The position numbers and the translations under genes are program-made. This document shows, piece by piece, positions 51,700 to 59,969 of a stretch of DNA of 64,000 nucleotides; positions within the stretch are counted from its first letter, which is position 1; each line of letters opens with the position of its first letter. The DNA lies in contig NZ_JACYTQ010000006.1 of assembly GCF_014841125.1 (NCBI RefSeq), forward strand, positions 186,001-250,000, written 5' to 3'. Origin of the DNA: Echinicola arenosa (GTDB lineage: Bacteria; Bacteroidota; Bacteroidia; Cytophagales; Cyclobacteriaceae). The notes under the pieces are model-generated. The model saw only the letters and a program-made list of their open reading frames with translations. It had not been told where the DNA came from and ran no database searches.

Positions 51700-53271
51700 T
51701 TATTTACTTTTCTTCTTTTTCTTTCTTCCTCCTTTAGCTTCCTCTAAAACAGGAGGGGTATAAATGTCTTCTGCCAGTATTTTTTGAGTTCCATTATCGA
51801 TCAGTATATTTTGATAATAGACTGGTAATGAAAGTTCTCCTGATTCGTTAAGGATACCGAACTTGTTATTTTTTTGAACTATTATTTTATCATATCCTTC
51901 CCTGCGGAGAGATTCGAAAATTGGTGCGGTTATTTCTTTTCCCAATGGGTCTATTATGCCATAGAGGCCTTCTTGTTCAGTGATGTAATATTGGTCATCT
52001 GAGAGAGAAATCTGCTCATAATATTGGGGCAGCAGTTCCTTGCCGCTTTTATCTAACAGGTTCACTCGACCATCCTTTTTTATAATAGCTACACCACGAT
52101 GGAATTCCCCTACTTCATCGTATTGTGGTGAAATGACAGTTGTTCCATTCCTGTCAGTGTAGCCCCAAAGATTTCCCAACTTTACACCAGCTAAGCCCTC
52201 TGAGAATTTGTTGACAGCTTCGAACTTGTTAGGGATAACCAATTTCCCAGCTCTATTTACAAAGCCAAAATGCCTGTCTTTTAAGGCTCCATAAAGTTCT
52301 TCTTGCCCAGGAAGGATCGAGGTGACACTGTCGCATGGAACTACTCGCCATACACCTTTGCTATCCAAAAGACCGACCCTGCCGTTTTTGAAGTAAACAT
52401 TATAGTGATCTTTATCGATACGGGTTACATGGTCCATACCCATAATATCCAGAAGAATTCCATCATTCTTCATTATCCTTCGTAGTCTTCCATGAATGTA
52501 CTCAAGGATTACATCATTTTCCAATGTGATTTTGTGGTAACTGCTGTACCTGATGTCAGCATCATCCTCTGTCGCTTTTAGCAGCATGTACTGGTTTTCA
52601 TTATAGCCATAGAAAAATTCACCTTCCAAGTGCTTTAGAGTATCTAAAATTGGTTCTAAAATGTAATCACCTTTCCGATTGATCAGACCGTATCCACTTG
52701 GCTCATGGGAGATAATAGCACCGTCTGAAACTGGTTGTAGGTCTTGATAAATTTGGTTGGGGTTATCAGATAGAGGTAACATATATCCAGCAGGGATTTT
52801 TGCAATAACCTGTCCATTTTGTGCTATATAAGCTGACTCAAAAGATCCAATCGGTTTCAGTACCTTGGTTCCAATATCATAGTGGAAGTAGGTGTTTCCC
52901 TTTCTCCCTAGTAGCTGGTTATAATGCGTGTCAATATGGTCATACTCTGGCTTCAAGATTTGCTCTCCATATTCATGATAGGCGCCATATTTGTCATTGC
53001 CCTTTACCAGTATCCAAGGGCTTAGATATTGATATATTTCTGATCCTTCCAGGTTAAGAAAAGGTTCATAATTATTATTGAGTAGTTTTAGTTTTTGATC
53101 TTTATCACTTACACGGATGGATTCACTCAATAAGAAGATGTGATCATTGTTGATTTTTTGTACCAGATTTAGTTGGGTGTCATAGACCTCATATACCTGG
53201 GCTTGGCAGACGCTAAAAGCAATCAGTGACATGGATGCAGTGATGATCCACTTCTTTAAATTACTTGTCAT
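51700..53271 (-). CDS. WG-repeat exported protein
   Basis: 523 residues. Signal peptide about 1-25 (MSLIAFSVCQAQ). The mature chain is a series of WG-type beta-hairpin repeats such as KYGAYHEYGEQILKPEYDHI, HFGFVNRAGKLVIPNKFEAV, LWGYTDRNGTTVISPQYDEV and LYGIIDPLGKEITAPIFESL, each about 40-45 residues with a Tyr/Trp-Gly, a turn and a Pro-x-Tyr/Phe motif. The C-terminus is basic (GGRKKKKKSK). WG repeats probably form a scaffold for protein or ligand binding; no enzymatic role is known. It stands alone, convergent with floA. Confidence 0.85.
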   Translation of the reverse strand: MTSNLKKWIITASMSLIAFSVCQAQVYEVYDTQLNLVQKINNDHIFLLSESIRVSDKDQKLKLLNNNYEPFLNLEGSEIYQYLSPWILVKGNDKYGAYHEYGEQILKPEYDHIDTHYNQLLGRKGNTYFHYDIGTKVLKPIGSFESAYIAQNGQVIAKIPAGYMLPLSDNPNQIYQDLQPVSDGAIISHEPSGYGLINRKGDYILEPILDTLKHLEGEFFYGYNENQYMLLKATEDDADIRYSSYHKITLENDVILEYIHGRLRRIMKNDGILLDIMGMDHVTRIDKDHYNVYFKNGRVGLLDSKGVWRVVPCDSVTSILPGQEELYGALKDRHFGFVNRAGKLVIPNKFEAVNKFSEGLAGVKLGNLWGYTDRNGTTVISPQYDEVGEFHRGVAIIKKDGRVNLLDKSGKELLPQYYEQISLSDDQYYITEQEGLYGIIDPLGKEITAPIFESLRREGYDKIIVQKNNKFGILNESGELSLPVYYQNILIDNGTQKILAEDIYTPPVLEEAKGGRKKKKKSK

Positions 53272-53423
53272 TGAAAAGATGCAGTTTAAATTTGGACTCT
53301 AAAGTAAGAGGAATGTTGGTGTTTTTCAAAAAATGTAAAAAACAAAAAGGGACTAAGTAAAAAATACCGTCAAAAGCATTGCTTAAGCAGGTTTGAAAAG
53401 CATTTTGGTAAAATAAATATTGT

Positions 53424-54695
53424 TTATGCGTGCTTGGTGTTCTCCTTTTCAAGATCAAAAAGATCCGATATGATATCAATCATTCCTTCAGCTTGGTCTT
53501 TTTTGCAGGCAGCACGGAGTTGTACTACAGGAACTTTAATGATCTTCTGCATCATGCTCTTGGTGATCTTGTCAATTACAGCATATTCCTGTTCACTGGC
53601 ATTTTTTAAATAACGCTCTAACTCCTCTTTTCTGATTTGCTCCAAGGCATTTTTCAATTTGTTGATAGTAGGGGATACCATCATTTCTTTTTTCCAATCG
53701 TAAAACTCCTCTATGCTTTCTTCGATGATGCCTTCAACCTGAGGTACTGAAGCAAGCCTTCTTTCCAAAGCTTCTGTGGCTTTGCTTTGGATATTGTCTA
53801 CATTATAAAGAAGTACTCCGGGAACATCTTCCACAGTTGTTTCTATGCTTCTTGGCACAGATAAATCAACAAACAGTTTATAGCTTTGGATGTTGAACTT
53901 TTTGGTCAGTTCTTTGGTGATAAAAGGGTCTGATGCTGCAATGGAAGATACGACCACATCTGCTTTGTCCATGGCATCATAAACTTCTTCAAATGGAATG
54001 ACATTATGGCCAAGTTCAGCCCCCATACGAACCGCTTTTTCATGGGTTCTGTTGGTCAGGGTTACTTCGGCATTTGGGATATAAACCATGTTCTTGGCTA
54101 CATCTTCTCCAATTTCACCCAATCCCACTAAAAGAATTCGTGGATTGATAGTGTTGGAAGTAAGTTCTTCAATCAGTTCTACAGCCGCATAGGAAACAGA
54201 GGCTGCTCCATCCCTGAAAGCCGTTTCCTGAACGACCCTTTTGTTTGTAAAAAAGATGGTATGCATCAGCCTATGAAGGAAAGGCCCAGCCATTTCCATG
54301 TCAGAGGCTGCCTGATAAGCTCTTTTGACTTGATTAGAGATTTGCATGTCACCAACTACCTGAGCTTCTAAGCCCATAGAGACTTTGAAAAGGTGTTGGA
54401 TAGCTTCTTTATCATCTTGGATAATATCAAAATACTCTAGATAAGAAACGACATTATGAAGGCCCTTTTCAGTTCCGATAAGCTTGATAATTTCAACACT
54501 TAAGTCAAGCTCATGCGCATAATACACTTCTGTCCTGTTGCAGGTAGATAAAATTAAAGTATCCTTAACATTGAAAAATTCCTTTAATTTTACAAGAAGT
54601 GAGTGAATCGCCTTGTCGTCCAGCGCTATAATTTCCCTGATTTCTACAGGAGCATTTTTATAGGAAAGACTAATGGCTTTAAACTTATGCTGCAT
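53424..54695 (-). CDS. hemA: Glutamyl-tRNA reductase
   Basis: NADPH-dependent reduction of glutamyl-tRNA to glutamate-1-semialdehyde, first step of C5 tetrapyrrole synthesis. 423 residues: catalytic domain with LSTCNRTEVYYA (catalytic Cys52), the tRNA-contacting segments, the NADPH domain with LLVGLGEIGEDVAKNM (about 190-205), TNRTHEKA, and the C-terminal dimerisation helices. It supplies substrate for hemL, also in this window but not linked. A promoter element lies 20 bases upstream of the start. Confidence 0.96.
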   Translation of the reverse strand: MQHKFKAISLSYKNAPVEIREIIALDDKAIHSLLVKLKEFFNVKDTLILSTCNRTEVYYAHELDLSVEIIKLIGTEKGLHNVVSYLEYFDIIQDDKEAIQHLFKVSMGLEAQVVGDMQISNQVKRAYQAASDMEMAGPFLHRLMHTIFFTNKRVVQETAFRDGAASVSYAAVELIEELTSNTINPRILLVGLGEIGEDVAKNMVYIPNAEVTLTNRTHEKAVRMGAELGHNVIPFEEVYDAMDKADVVVSSIAASDPFITKELTKKFNIQSYKLFVDLSVPRSIETTVEDVPGVLLYNVDNIQSKATEALERRLASVPQVEGIIEESIEEFYDWKKEMMVSPTINKLKNALEQIRKEELERYLKNASEQEYAVIDKITKSMMQKIIKVPVVQLRAACKKDQAEGMIDIISDLFDLEKENTKHA

Positions 54696-54714
54696 TATCA
54701 GTAATTTTAGACTA

Positions 54715-54722
54715 CAAATTTA
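54715..54722 (-). promoter_or_regulatory. Promoter -7 element of hemA
   Basis: On the minus strand TAAATTTG matches the TAnnTTTG consensus and lies 20 bases before the hemA start codon, giving a very short leader. The -33 region (TTTCG) is only a partial match. Confidence 0.45.
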
Positions 54723-54939
54723 TCACAGAAAGCGCACGAAATGAATTATTTCGCAATTGCTGTTGGTAATTTAAAATCTGTCTAAATAACTCAGGGCTTT
54801 CTTTCTGTTCTATGTCACTGCAATAATGCTAAATATTTGAAATTAATTCCAATATGATTAATTTATGGACAATAGATGAAGTCTATTGAGCGTAATTGTT
54901 TGATACTTATTTGTTGCGGATTGTTTAAGCTCGGTTGTT

Positions 54940-55656
54940 ATGAAAAGATCATTTTTTTACTTTTTGAAAAGTTACTTTGGTTTTAGCCAGCGAGAAGCCA
55001 GAGGCTTTACGTTGGTAATTCCTTTCATTTTATTTACGGCTTTTTTACCTATCATTTGGGAGGCTTATCAACGTCAAAAATTGGAGGCTGACTATAAATC
55101 CTATTTAGCTTTGGCGGATAGTTTGTTATTGGCGGATATGGAAATAAAGGAGGAAGACAGTGTGGTGAAGAAAAACTCCTTTACTTTAGTTTCTACACCT
55201 TCCAAAGAGCAAAAAGATACTAATCGGTGGAGAAAGGCTGCAACAAAAAATCCTGTACTTAATAAGATAAGCTTTGCTGAGGCAGATTCCTCGGTATTAC
55301 AAATTGTGCCCGGGATTGGAGAGAAGCTTGCTGGCAGGATAGTGAAATTCAGGGAAAGCCTAGGAGGTCTATATTACCGAGAGCAAATAATGGAAGTTTA
55401 TGGTCTTGATGAGGAAGTGGCTAAGCGGGTTTTTGATTATTTCACCTTTGAACCTTCCATCTCGCACAAATTGGATATAAATGCAGCTAGCGCAAAAGAG
55501 CTTTCAGCCCATCCCTATATAAAATATGGAGAAGCCAAGGTTCTTGTGGCATATCGGGAGCAGCATGGGAATTACCAATCTCCAGAAGATATTTTGACCA
55601 TTAAAATATTTTCGGAGGAATGGGTCAATAGACTCAAGCCTTATTTGAGCTTTTAA
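54940..55656 (+). CDS. ComEA-like helix-hairpin-helix membrane protein
   Basis: 238 residues. One membrane helix near residues 23-43 (LVIPFILFTAFLPIIWEAYQ) anchors a soluble C-terminal part. From about 120 there are helix-hairpin-helix pairs typical of the ComEA/HhH family: VLQIVPGIGEKLAGRIVKFR, then DINAASAKELSAHPYIKYGEAKVLVAYR, plus YYREQIMEVYGLDEE. HhH domains bind DNA; in ComEA they capture incoming DNA at the membrane. No competence genes are adjacent. Such proteins are common singletons in Bacteroidota; role uncertain. Confidence 0.83.
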   Translation: MKRSFFYFLKSYFGFSQREARGFTLVIPFILFTAFLPIIWEAYQRQKLEADYKSYLALADSLLLADMEIKEEDSVVKKNSFTLVSTPSKEQKDTNRWRKAATKNPVLNKISFAEADSSVLQIVPGIGEKLAGRIVKFRESLGGLYYREQIMEVYGLDEEVAKRVFDYFTFEPSISHKLDINAASAKELSAHPYIKYGEAKVLVAYREQHGNYQSPEDILTIKIFSEEWVNRLKPYLSF

Positions 55657-57290
55657 TAAACTTTCCCACCTCCCAAATAAGTTGAGCTTATTTTGATATC
55701 TCGCAGGTTTTCTTCAGGAGCGGTCATGATGTCTCTTTCAGTAATAACGAAGTCAGCCACCTTGCCTTTTTCGATACTTCCCTTTAAGTTTTCTTCAAAA
55801 TTAGCATAAGAAGCCCAAATTGTCATTCCTTTCAAAGCTTGTTTCCTACTCAGCTTATTCTCTGATTGGAAGCCTTCTTCGGGCCAATTATTGGCGTCTT
55901 TTCTGGCTACGGCAGCATGAAATCCGAATAAAGGGTTTATGCTCTCTACAGGAAAGTCACTTCCTAATGCGATCATATCATTCTGATTCATCAAATCTTT
56001 GAAAATATAAGCGTGTTTGATCCTTTCAGGGCCAAGCCTGTCTTTGGCCCAGTACATGTCTGAAGTAGCGTGGGTCGGTTGTACGGATGGAATGATATTG
56101 TAGATGGAAAATTTTTCAACATCTAAAGGATTGACTACTTGGGCGTGCTCTATTCTCCACCTTTTGTTATTTTCTCCTTTGAGTACTTTGGCATAAATGT
56201 TCAATAAAACCCGATTGGCCGAATCACCGATGCAGTGTGTGTTCATCTGGAACCCGTGTTCGTTGAACTGCTCGGCAAGTTTAAGGAAGTTTTCTTGGGT
56301 ATCGAGTAGAAAGCCAATTTCTTCTGGGGCATCATGGTAAGGGGCGAGCAGGCTTGCTCCTCTACTACCTAAAGCCCCGTCACCATAGACCTTGAAGCTT
56401 CTGACTGTCAATGACTCGTTTTGGAACGGGCCCTTGTCGAAGTAATATTTGAGATTGTTTTTGGAAGGGGTGATCATGGCATAAATTCTCATTTTTAAAC
56501 TACCTTCCTTTTGCATGATTTCGATCAATTCAATGGTTTCTTTGTCCAGCCCAGCATCCACAACGGTTGTTAATCCTACTTCAAAGCAATTTTTCTGGGC
56601 TTCAAGCAGAGCTTTTCTTGCTTGAATATTGCTGACTGGTGGGATTTTGGAAGATACTAGGTCTATTGCATTATCTACCAAAACACCAGTGACTTCACCT
56701 GCTTCCACAACGATTTTTCCTCCACTAACATTGGTATTGCTTGTTATACCTCCCATATCTAGGGCTTTTTGGTTGGCAATAGCAGCATGACCATCGATCC
56801 TTGTAAGTAAAACGGGGGTGTTTGGAAAAGCTTCATCCAGAAGTTTTTTGTTTGGGAAAACTTTTTCATTCCACAGATTTTGGTCCCACCCTCTACCGAG
56901 AATCCAAGCTTGATTGGGGTGTTGCTCTTTGTGGGATTTAACAGCCTCGATTATTTTTTCGAAAGAATCAATGCCATTGAGGTCGGCTACTTTCAAGCTA
57001 AGGCCATATCGGTAAAAATGAGAGTGAGAGTCTATTAGCCCTGGATAAACAAACTTGCCTTTCAGATCGATGATTTCAGGAGCATTGAATGAGTTTAAAA
57101 TTTCATCATTAGAACCAATAGCAGTAAATTTACCGTCCGTAATAGCAAAAGCTTCAGTCTTGGAGAAACCACGGTCTACTGTATACACAATTCCATTGTG
57201 CACGATTAGATCTACGGCTTCTTTTTCTTGGCAAGAAAAGAAGGAGAAAAGAAGTGCGCTAAATAGATATTTTACTTGAGGCGATTTCAT
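55653..57290 (-). CDS. YtcJ-like amidohydrolase lipoprotein
   Basis: Metal-dependent hydrolase of the amidohydrolase-3 family (about 545 residues). Signal peptide with lipobox FFSC (Cys about 20 from ATG 57290) indicates a lipid-anchored, envelope location; ATG 57311 would add seven residues. Motifs: GLIDSHSHFYRYG (two metal His), WILGRGWDQNLW, TRIDGHAAIAN, DAGLDKETIEL, KVYGDGALGSRGA (Asp), QMNTHCIGDSANR (His), WRIEHAQVV (His), and SDFPVESINPLFGFHAA (Asp). Substrate unknown. Convergent with the HhH gene, overlapping by four bases. Confidence 0.88.
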   Translation of the reverse strand: MKSPQVKYLFSALLFSFFSCQEKEAVDLIVHNGIVYTVDRGFSKTEAFAITDGKFTAIGSNDEILNSFNAPEIIDLKGKFVYPGLIDSHSHFYRYGLSLKVADLNGIDSFEKIIEAVKSHKEQHPNQAWILGRGWDQNLWNEKVFPNKKLLDEAFPNTPVLLTRIDGHAAIANQKALDMGGITSNTNVSGGKIVVEAGEVTGVLVDNAIDLVSSKIPPVSNIQARKALLEAQKNCFEVGLTTVVDAGLDKETIELIEIMQKEGSLKMRIYAMITPSKNNLKYYFDKGPFQNESLTVRSFKVYGDGALGSRGASLLAPYHDAPEEIGFLLDTQENFLKLAEQFNEHGFQMNTHCIGDSANRVLLNIYAKVLKGENNKRWRIEHAQVVNPLDVEKFSIYNIIPSVQPTHATSDMYWAKDRLGPERIKHAYIFKDLMNQNDMIALGSDFPVESINPLFGFHAAVARKDANNWPEEGFQSENKLSRKQALKGMTIWASYANFEENLKGSIEKGKVADFVITERDIMTAPEENLRDIKISSTYLGGGKVY

Positions 57291-57340
57291 TTTTCGAGTG
57301 CTTAGTTTCATTTAATGTATTAAGCTTGGATATTTGTAGC

Positions 57341-57808
57341 ATGACAGCAGCAGACTTTCCTTTTCTAGAGGCTCCACTTAACTTGCCAACTACAGATTTT
57401 AAGATTACAACTGAAAATGGGAAATTAAGTATTTTCGATGCTTTAAGAAAGAAGTTTTTGGTTTTGACACCCGAAGAATGGGTTAGGCAGCACCTTATCT
57501 ATTATTTGGTAGAGTACAAAAAATACCCCAAGAGTCTTTTTGCTTTGGAAAGGGGGCTGAGGTATAATCGACTGAGCAAGCGTTTTGATATTTTGGTGCT
57601 CGATAGAGAAGGCAGTCCGTTTTTATTGGTAGAATGTAAAGCTCCTGAAGTGAAACTAGACCAGAAAGTGGTAGAACAAGTTTGTGTCTATAACAAAACC
57701 ATCAATGCTCGGTTTATGGCGATTAGCAATGGCGTCCAGCATGTATGTTTAGAGTATGTGGAACACACAAAATCTTACCGGCAAATACAAACTTTTCCTC
57801 AGTTTTAA
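57341..57808 (+). CDS. HsdR N-terminal-like nuclease-fold protein
   Basis: 155-residue stand-alone domain resembling the N-terminal nuclease domain of type I restriction HsdR (HSDR_N). A PD-(D/E)xK site is visible: LRYNRLSKRFDILVLDRE (Asp), then FLLVECKAPEVKLDQKVVEQ (Glu, x, Lys). N-terminus MTAADFPFLEAPLNLPT at ATG 57341; a TTG at 57326 would add five residues. Homologues with this name are near-universal lone genes in Bacteroidota and not part of restriction systems; no hsdM or hsdS is near. Function unknown; the intact active-site residues suggest real nuclease activity. Confidence 0.82.
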   Translation: MTAADFPFLEAPLNLPTTDFKITTENGKLSIFDALRKKFLVLTPEEWVRQHLIYYLVEYKKYPKSLFALERGLRYNRLSKRFDILVLDREGSPFLLVECKAPEVKLDQKVVEQVCVYNKTINARFMAISNGVQHVCLEYVEHTKSYRQIQTFPQF

Positions 57809-58058
57809 AGAGGAGAGCTTTGAGTTGTTTTTTTGAACCTATTTAAATATTAAAGTAAAATCCTATTTTCTGTAAATCTAGCTGAGCGATTAATGTGTTG
57901 ATTGATAATGAACTATGCACAGGATCTAAATCCATGGTTTACTAAAAATTTTAAATAATTGCTATACTTAATTTTTTATAATGCTAAATCGTGAAAGCGG
58001 ACGGTATTGATAAATGAATGTTAATCATAAGTTTTTATGTTTTATTAAAAAGGTAATG
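57809..58058. other. Non-coding AT-rich gap after the HsdR_N-like gene
   Basis: About 250 bases with no gene, tRNA or strong hairpin that I can support. The gap continues to 58327; the second half holds the candidate promoter, hairpins and terminator listed separately. Confidence 0.6.
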
Positions 58059-58082
58059 AAAGTTTTTAATTTCAAAAACTTT
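58059..58082. repeat. Inverted repeat AAAGTTTTT-N6-AAAAACTTT
   Basis: Perfect 9-bp arms at 58059-58067 and 58074-58082, directly upstream of the TAATTTTG element. It may be an operator overlapping the promoter, or a weak AT-only terminator since TTTT follows. Confidence 0.4.
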
Positions 58083-58085
58083 TTC

Positions 58086-58093
58086 TAATTTTG
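58086..58093 (+). promoter_or_regulatory. Candidate -7 promoter element upstream of the BtuF-like gene
   Basis: TAATTTTG matches TAnnTTTG; no TTG is found at -33. Transcription from about 58100 would run through the hairpins at 58119-58171 to the terminator at 58239. Confidence 0.35.
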
Positions 58094-58099
58094 ATAGAA

Positions 58100-58272
58100 T
58101 CAAGGCCTTTCAGGTATAAACCCTAAGATTATTGGATAGGGGTTGAGAAATTTCAATTTGTCAACGCCCTAACAGAATTTTAAAAACTTATTTGATTAAA
58201 TGAAACAGTAGAACTTTCTTTATACGGTTTAATAGGTGAAAAAAATCCCCGAAATTTTCGGGGATTTTTTTT
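58100..58272 (+). ncRNA. Candidate structured leader or small RNA
   Basis: Between the promoter-like element and a strong terminator, TAGGGGTTGA (58137-58146) can pair either upstream with AACCCTA (58119-58125) or downstream with TCAACGCCCTA (58161-58171, one-base bulge). These pairings exclude each other. No known riboswitch or RNA family is recognised; the cobalamin-riboswitch core is absent. The call is inference from structure and position only. Confidence 0.3.
58239..58272 (+). terminator. Strong terminator 56 bases before the BtuF-like gene
   Basis: AAAAAATCCCCGAAA and TTTCGGGGATTTTTT form a 14-15 bp stem with a tiny loop, followed by more Ts. It lies far (430 bases) from the upstream gene's stop, so it ends some other transcript. 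Confidence 0.9.
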
Positions 58273-58327
58273 GCTATTTCTACAATTGCTCCGTTTTTAG
58301 TGAATAGAAGACAATTATCATAGGATC

Positions 58328-59086
58328 ATGTATTATAGAGATCAAATGGAAAGGGAGGTTTGGATAGAGAAAATCCCCAAAAGGATTATTTCATTGGTAC
58401 CATCTCAAACGGAGCTTTTATTGGATCTTGGGCTGGAAGATAGGCTGGTGGGAGTGACTAAATTTTGTATTCATCCTTCTCGTATAAAACAAGAGAAAAA
58501 GATAATAGGTGGTACTAAGCAGTTTCGTTTTGATGTGATTAAGGAACTTCGTCCAGATTTGATTATTGGGAATAAAGAAGAGAATTACAAAGAAGGAATT
58601 GAGAGGTTGGCCAAAGATTATCCGGTTTGGATGAGTGATGTTTTCAAACTCGAGGATGCTTTAGAAATGATAAGAGAAGTCGGGCTGATAACAGGAAAAG
58701 AACAGGAAGCTTACATTATTGCCAAAAATTTAACTGAAAAGTTTAAACAGACTTTCCCTCAAAGAGGTACAGCAGTGTATTTGATTTGGCAAGATCCTAT
58801 CATGGTGGCAGGGAAGAATACGTTTATCAACGATATGATGGGGAAAGCGGGTTTTAAAAACCCAATCGAAGAAGAACGTTATCCTTCTATTTCATTGAAA
58901 GAGCTCATTTCACTAGACCCTGATTATGTTTTGCTAAGCTCGGAGCCCTTTCCCTTTAAGGAAAAACACATGGGTTTTTATAGGACAGCAATACCAAGGG
59001 CAAGAGTGAAACTGGTGGATGGAGAAATGTTTTCTTGGTATGGAACAAGACTGTTACAGGCTCCAGAGTATTTCAAATCAATCTAA
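58328..59086 (+). CDS. BtuF-like substrate-binding protein without signal peptide
   Basis: 252 residues with the helical-backbone binding-protein fold of vitamin B12/iron-siderophore ABC systems: RIISLVPSQTELLLDLGLEDRLVGVTKFC near the start, LRPDLIIGNKEENYKEGIERL, WQDPIMVAGKNTFINDMM and LDPDYVLLSSEPFPF. Unlike BtuF it begins MYYRDQMEREVW with no signal peptide or lipobox, so it would stay in the cytoplasm unless the start is wrong; no signal-like codons lie upstream in frame after the terminator. No permease or ATPase genes adjoin it. Ligand unknown. Confidence 0.83.
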   Translation: MYYRDQMEREVWIEKIPKRIISLVPSQTELLLDLGLEDRLVGVTKFCIHPSRIKQEKKIIGGTKQFRFDVIKELRPDLIIGNKEENYKEGIERLAKDYPVWMSDVFKLEDALEMIREVGLITGKEQEAYIIAKNLTEKFKQTFPQRGTAVYLIWQDPIMVAGKNTFINDMMGKAGFKNPIEEERYPSISLKELISLDPDYVLLSSEPFPFKEKHMGFYRTAIPRARVKLVDGEMFSWYGTRLLQAPEYFKSI

Positions 59087-59096
59087 CAGTCATCCA

Positions 59097-59951
59097 TTAT
59101 TTTTTCAGATCCAAAATGTTTCCAATTTGATTGGTATTTTTCATTTTATCGAAAAGCTCTTCGTATTCATCATTGACTAAATTATCACGGAAATCGATCA
59201 GATTTTTTATGTAACCATTTAGGGCTTCTAGAATATTTGTTTTGTTCTCCTGCATAATCGGTGTCCACATATCGGGGGAGCTTTTGGCTAATCGAACAGT
59301 GGAAGCGAAGCCACTTCCGGCCATATTGAAAATGTTTTTGTCATTTTCCATTTTGTCCAAAACTGTTTTGCCTAGCATAAAGGAACTGATGTGGGAAAGG
59401 TGTGAAACAAAGGCCAGTTGATTGTCATGATCGTGAGGTTCCATAAACCTAATTTTCATGTTAAGCGCTTCAAATATTTCATAGGCTTTAGCTTTGAGTT
59501 GAAGGTCAGTTTTTTCCAGCTCACATAAAATCATGATTTTGTTGAGAAGCAAGTCCGGAAGAGCTGCTGCAGGTCCAGAGTATTCCGTGCCAGCAATTGG
59601 ATGAGCAGCCAAGTAGTTTTGTCTTTTGGGGTGTAGGCTAATTGCTTTGCAAATTTCCTCTTTGGTTGAGCCAAAATCCATGACTAAAGTCTCGGGTTGG
59701 ATTTCATCCAGGATTTTTTGAAGGAGTGGACTGATGGTATGTACCGGCGTTGCGATGATGATGATGTCCGCACCCTGCGGGTGATGGTCCGATTTTTCAT
59801 CAATAATACCCAAGGAAATCGCTTCATCTAGGTGCGTAGGATTTCTGTCTGTTCCGCTTATTTTAACGGATGGAAAGGCTTTTTTAATCCCTAAAGCAAA
59901 TGAGCCACCTAAAAGTCCTAATCCAATGATGTGTATTTTTTTTAGCTCCAT
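59097..59951 (-). CDS. tyrA: Prephenate dehydrogenase
   Basis: Oxidative decarboxylation of prephenate to 4-hydroxyphenylpyruvate for tyrosine. 284 residues: NAD-binding IIGLGLLGGSFALGI (about 8-22) and TDRNPTHL, VMDFGSTKEEI, the catalytic-region AHPIAGTEYSGP (His about 116), and helical dimerisation domain with FVSHLSHISSFML and GSGFASTVRLAKSSPDMW. No chorismate-mutase or ACT domain is fused. It is last in the pheA-aminotransferase-tyrA run, and is convergent with the BtuF-like gene. Confidence 0.93.
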   Translation of the reverse strand: MELKKIHIIGLGLLGGSFALGIKKAFPSVKISGTDRNPTHLDEAISLGIIDEKSDHHPQGADIIIIATPVHTISPLLQKILDEIQPETLVMDFGSTKEEICKAISLHPKRQNYLAAHPIAGTEYSGPAAALPDLLLNKIMILCELEKTDLQLKAKAYEIFEALNMKIRFMEPHDHDNQLAFVSHLSHISSFMLGKTVLDKMENDKNIFNMAGSGFASTVRLAKSSPDMWTPIMQENKTNILEALNGYIKNLIDFRDNLVNDEYEELFDKMKNTNQIGNILDLKK

Positions 59952-59969
59952 ATTGTTTTGTTTTACAGA

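Noticed and set aside
57341-57808. Type I restriction-modification system
   Set aside because: Only an HsdR_N-like domain is present; no hsdM, hsdS or helicase motor is adjacent.
58100-58272. Cobalamin riboswitch before the BtuF-like gene
   Set aside because: The conserved B12-box and core motifs of known cobalamin riboswitches are not visible.
58328-59086. Vitamin B12 import operon
   Set aside because: No BtuC/BtuD-like genes or TonB receptor are adjacent and the protein has no export signal.
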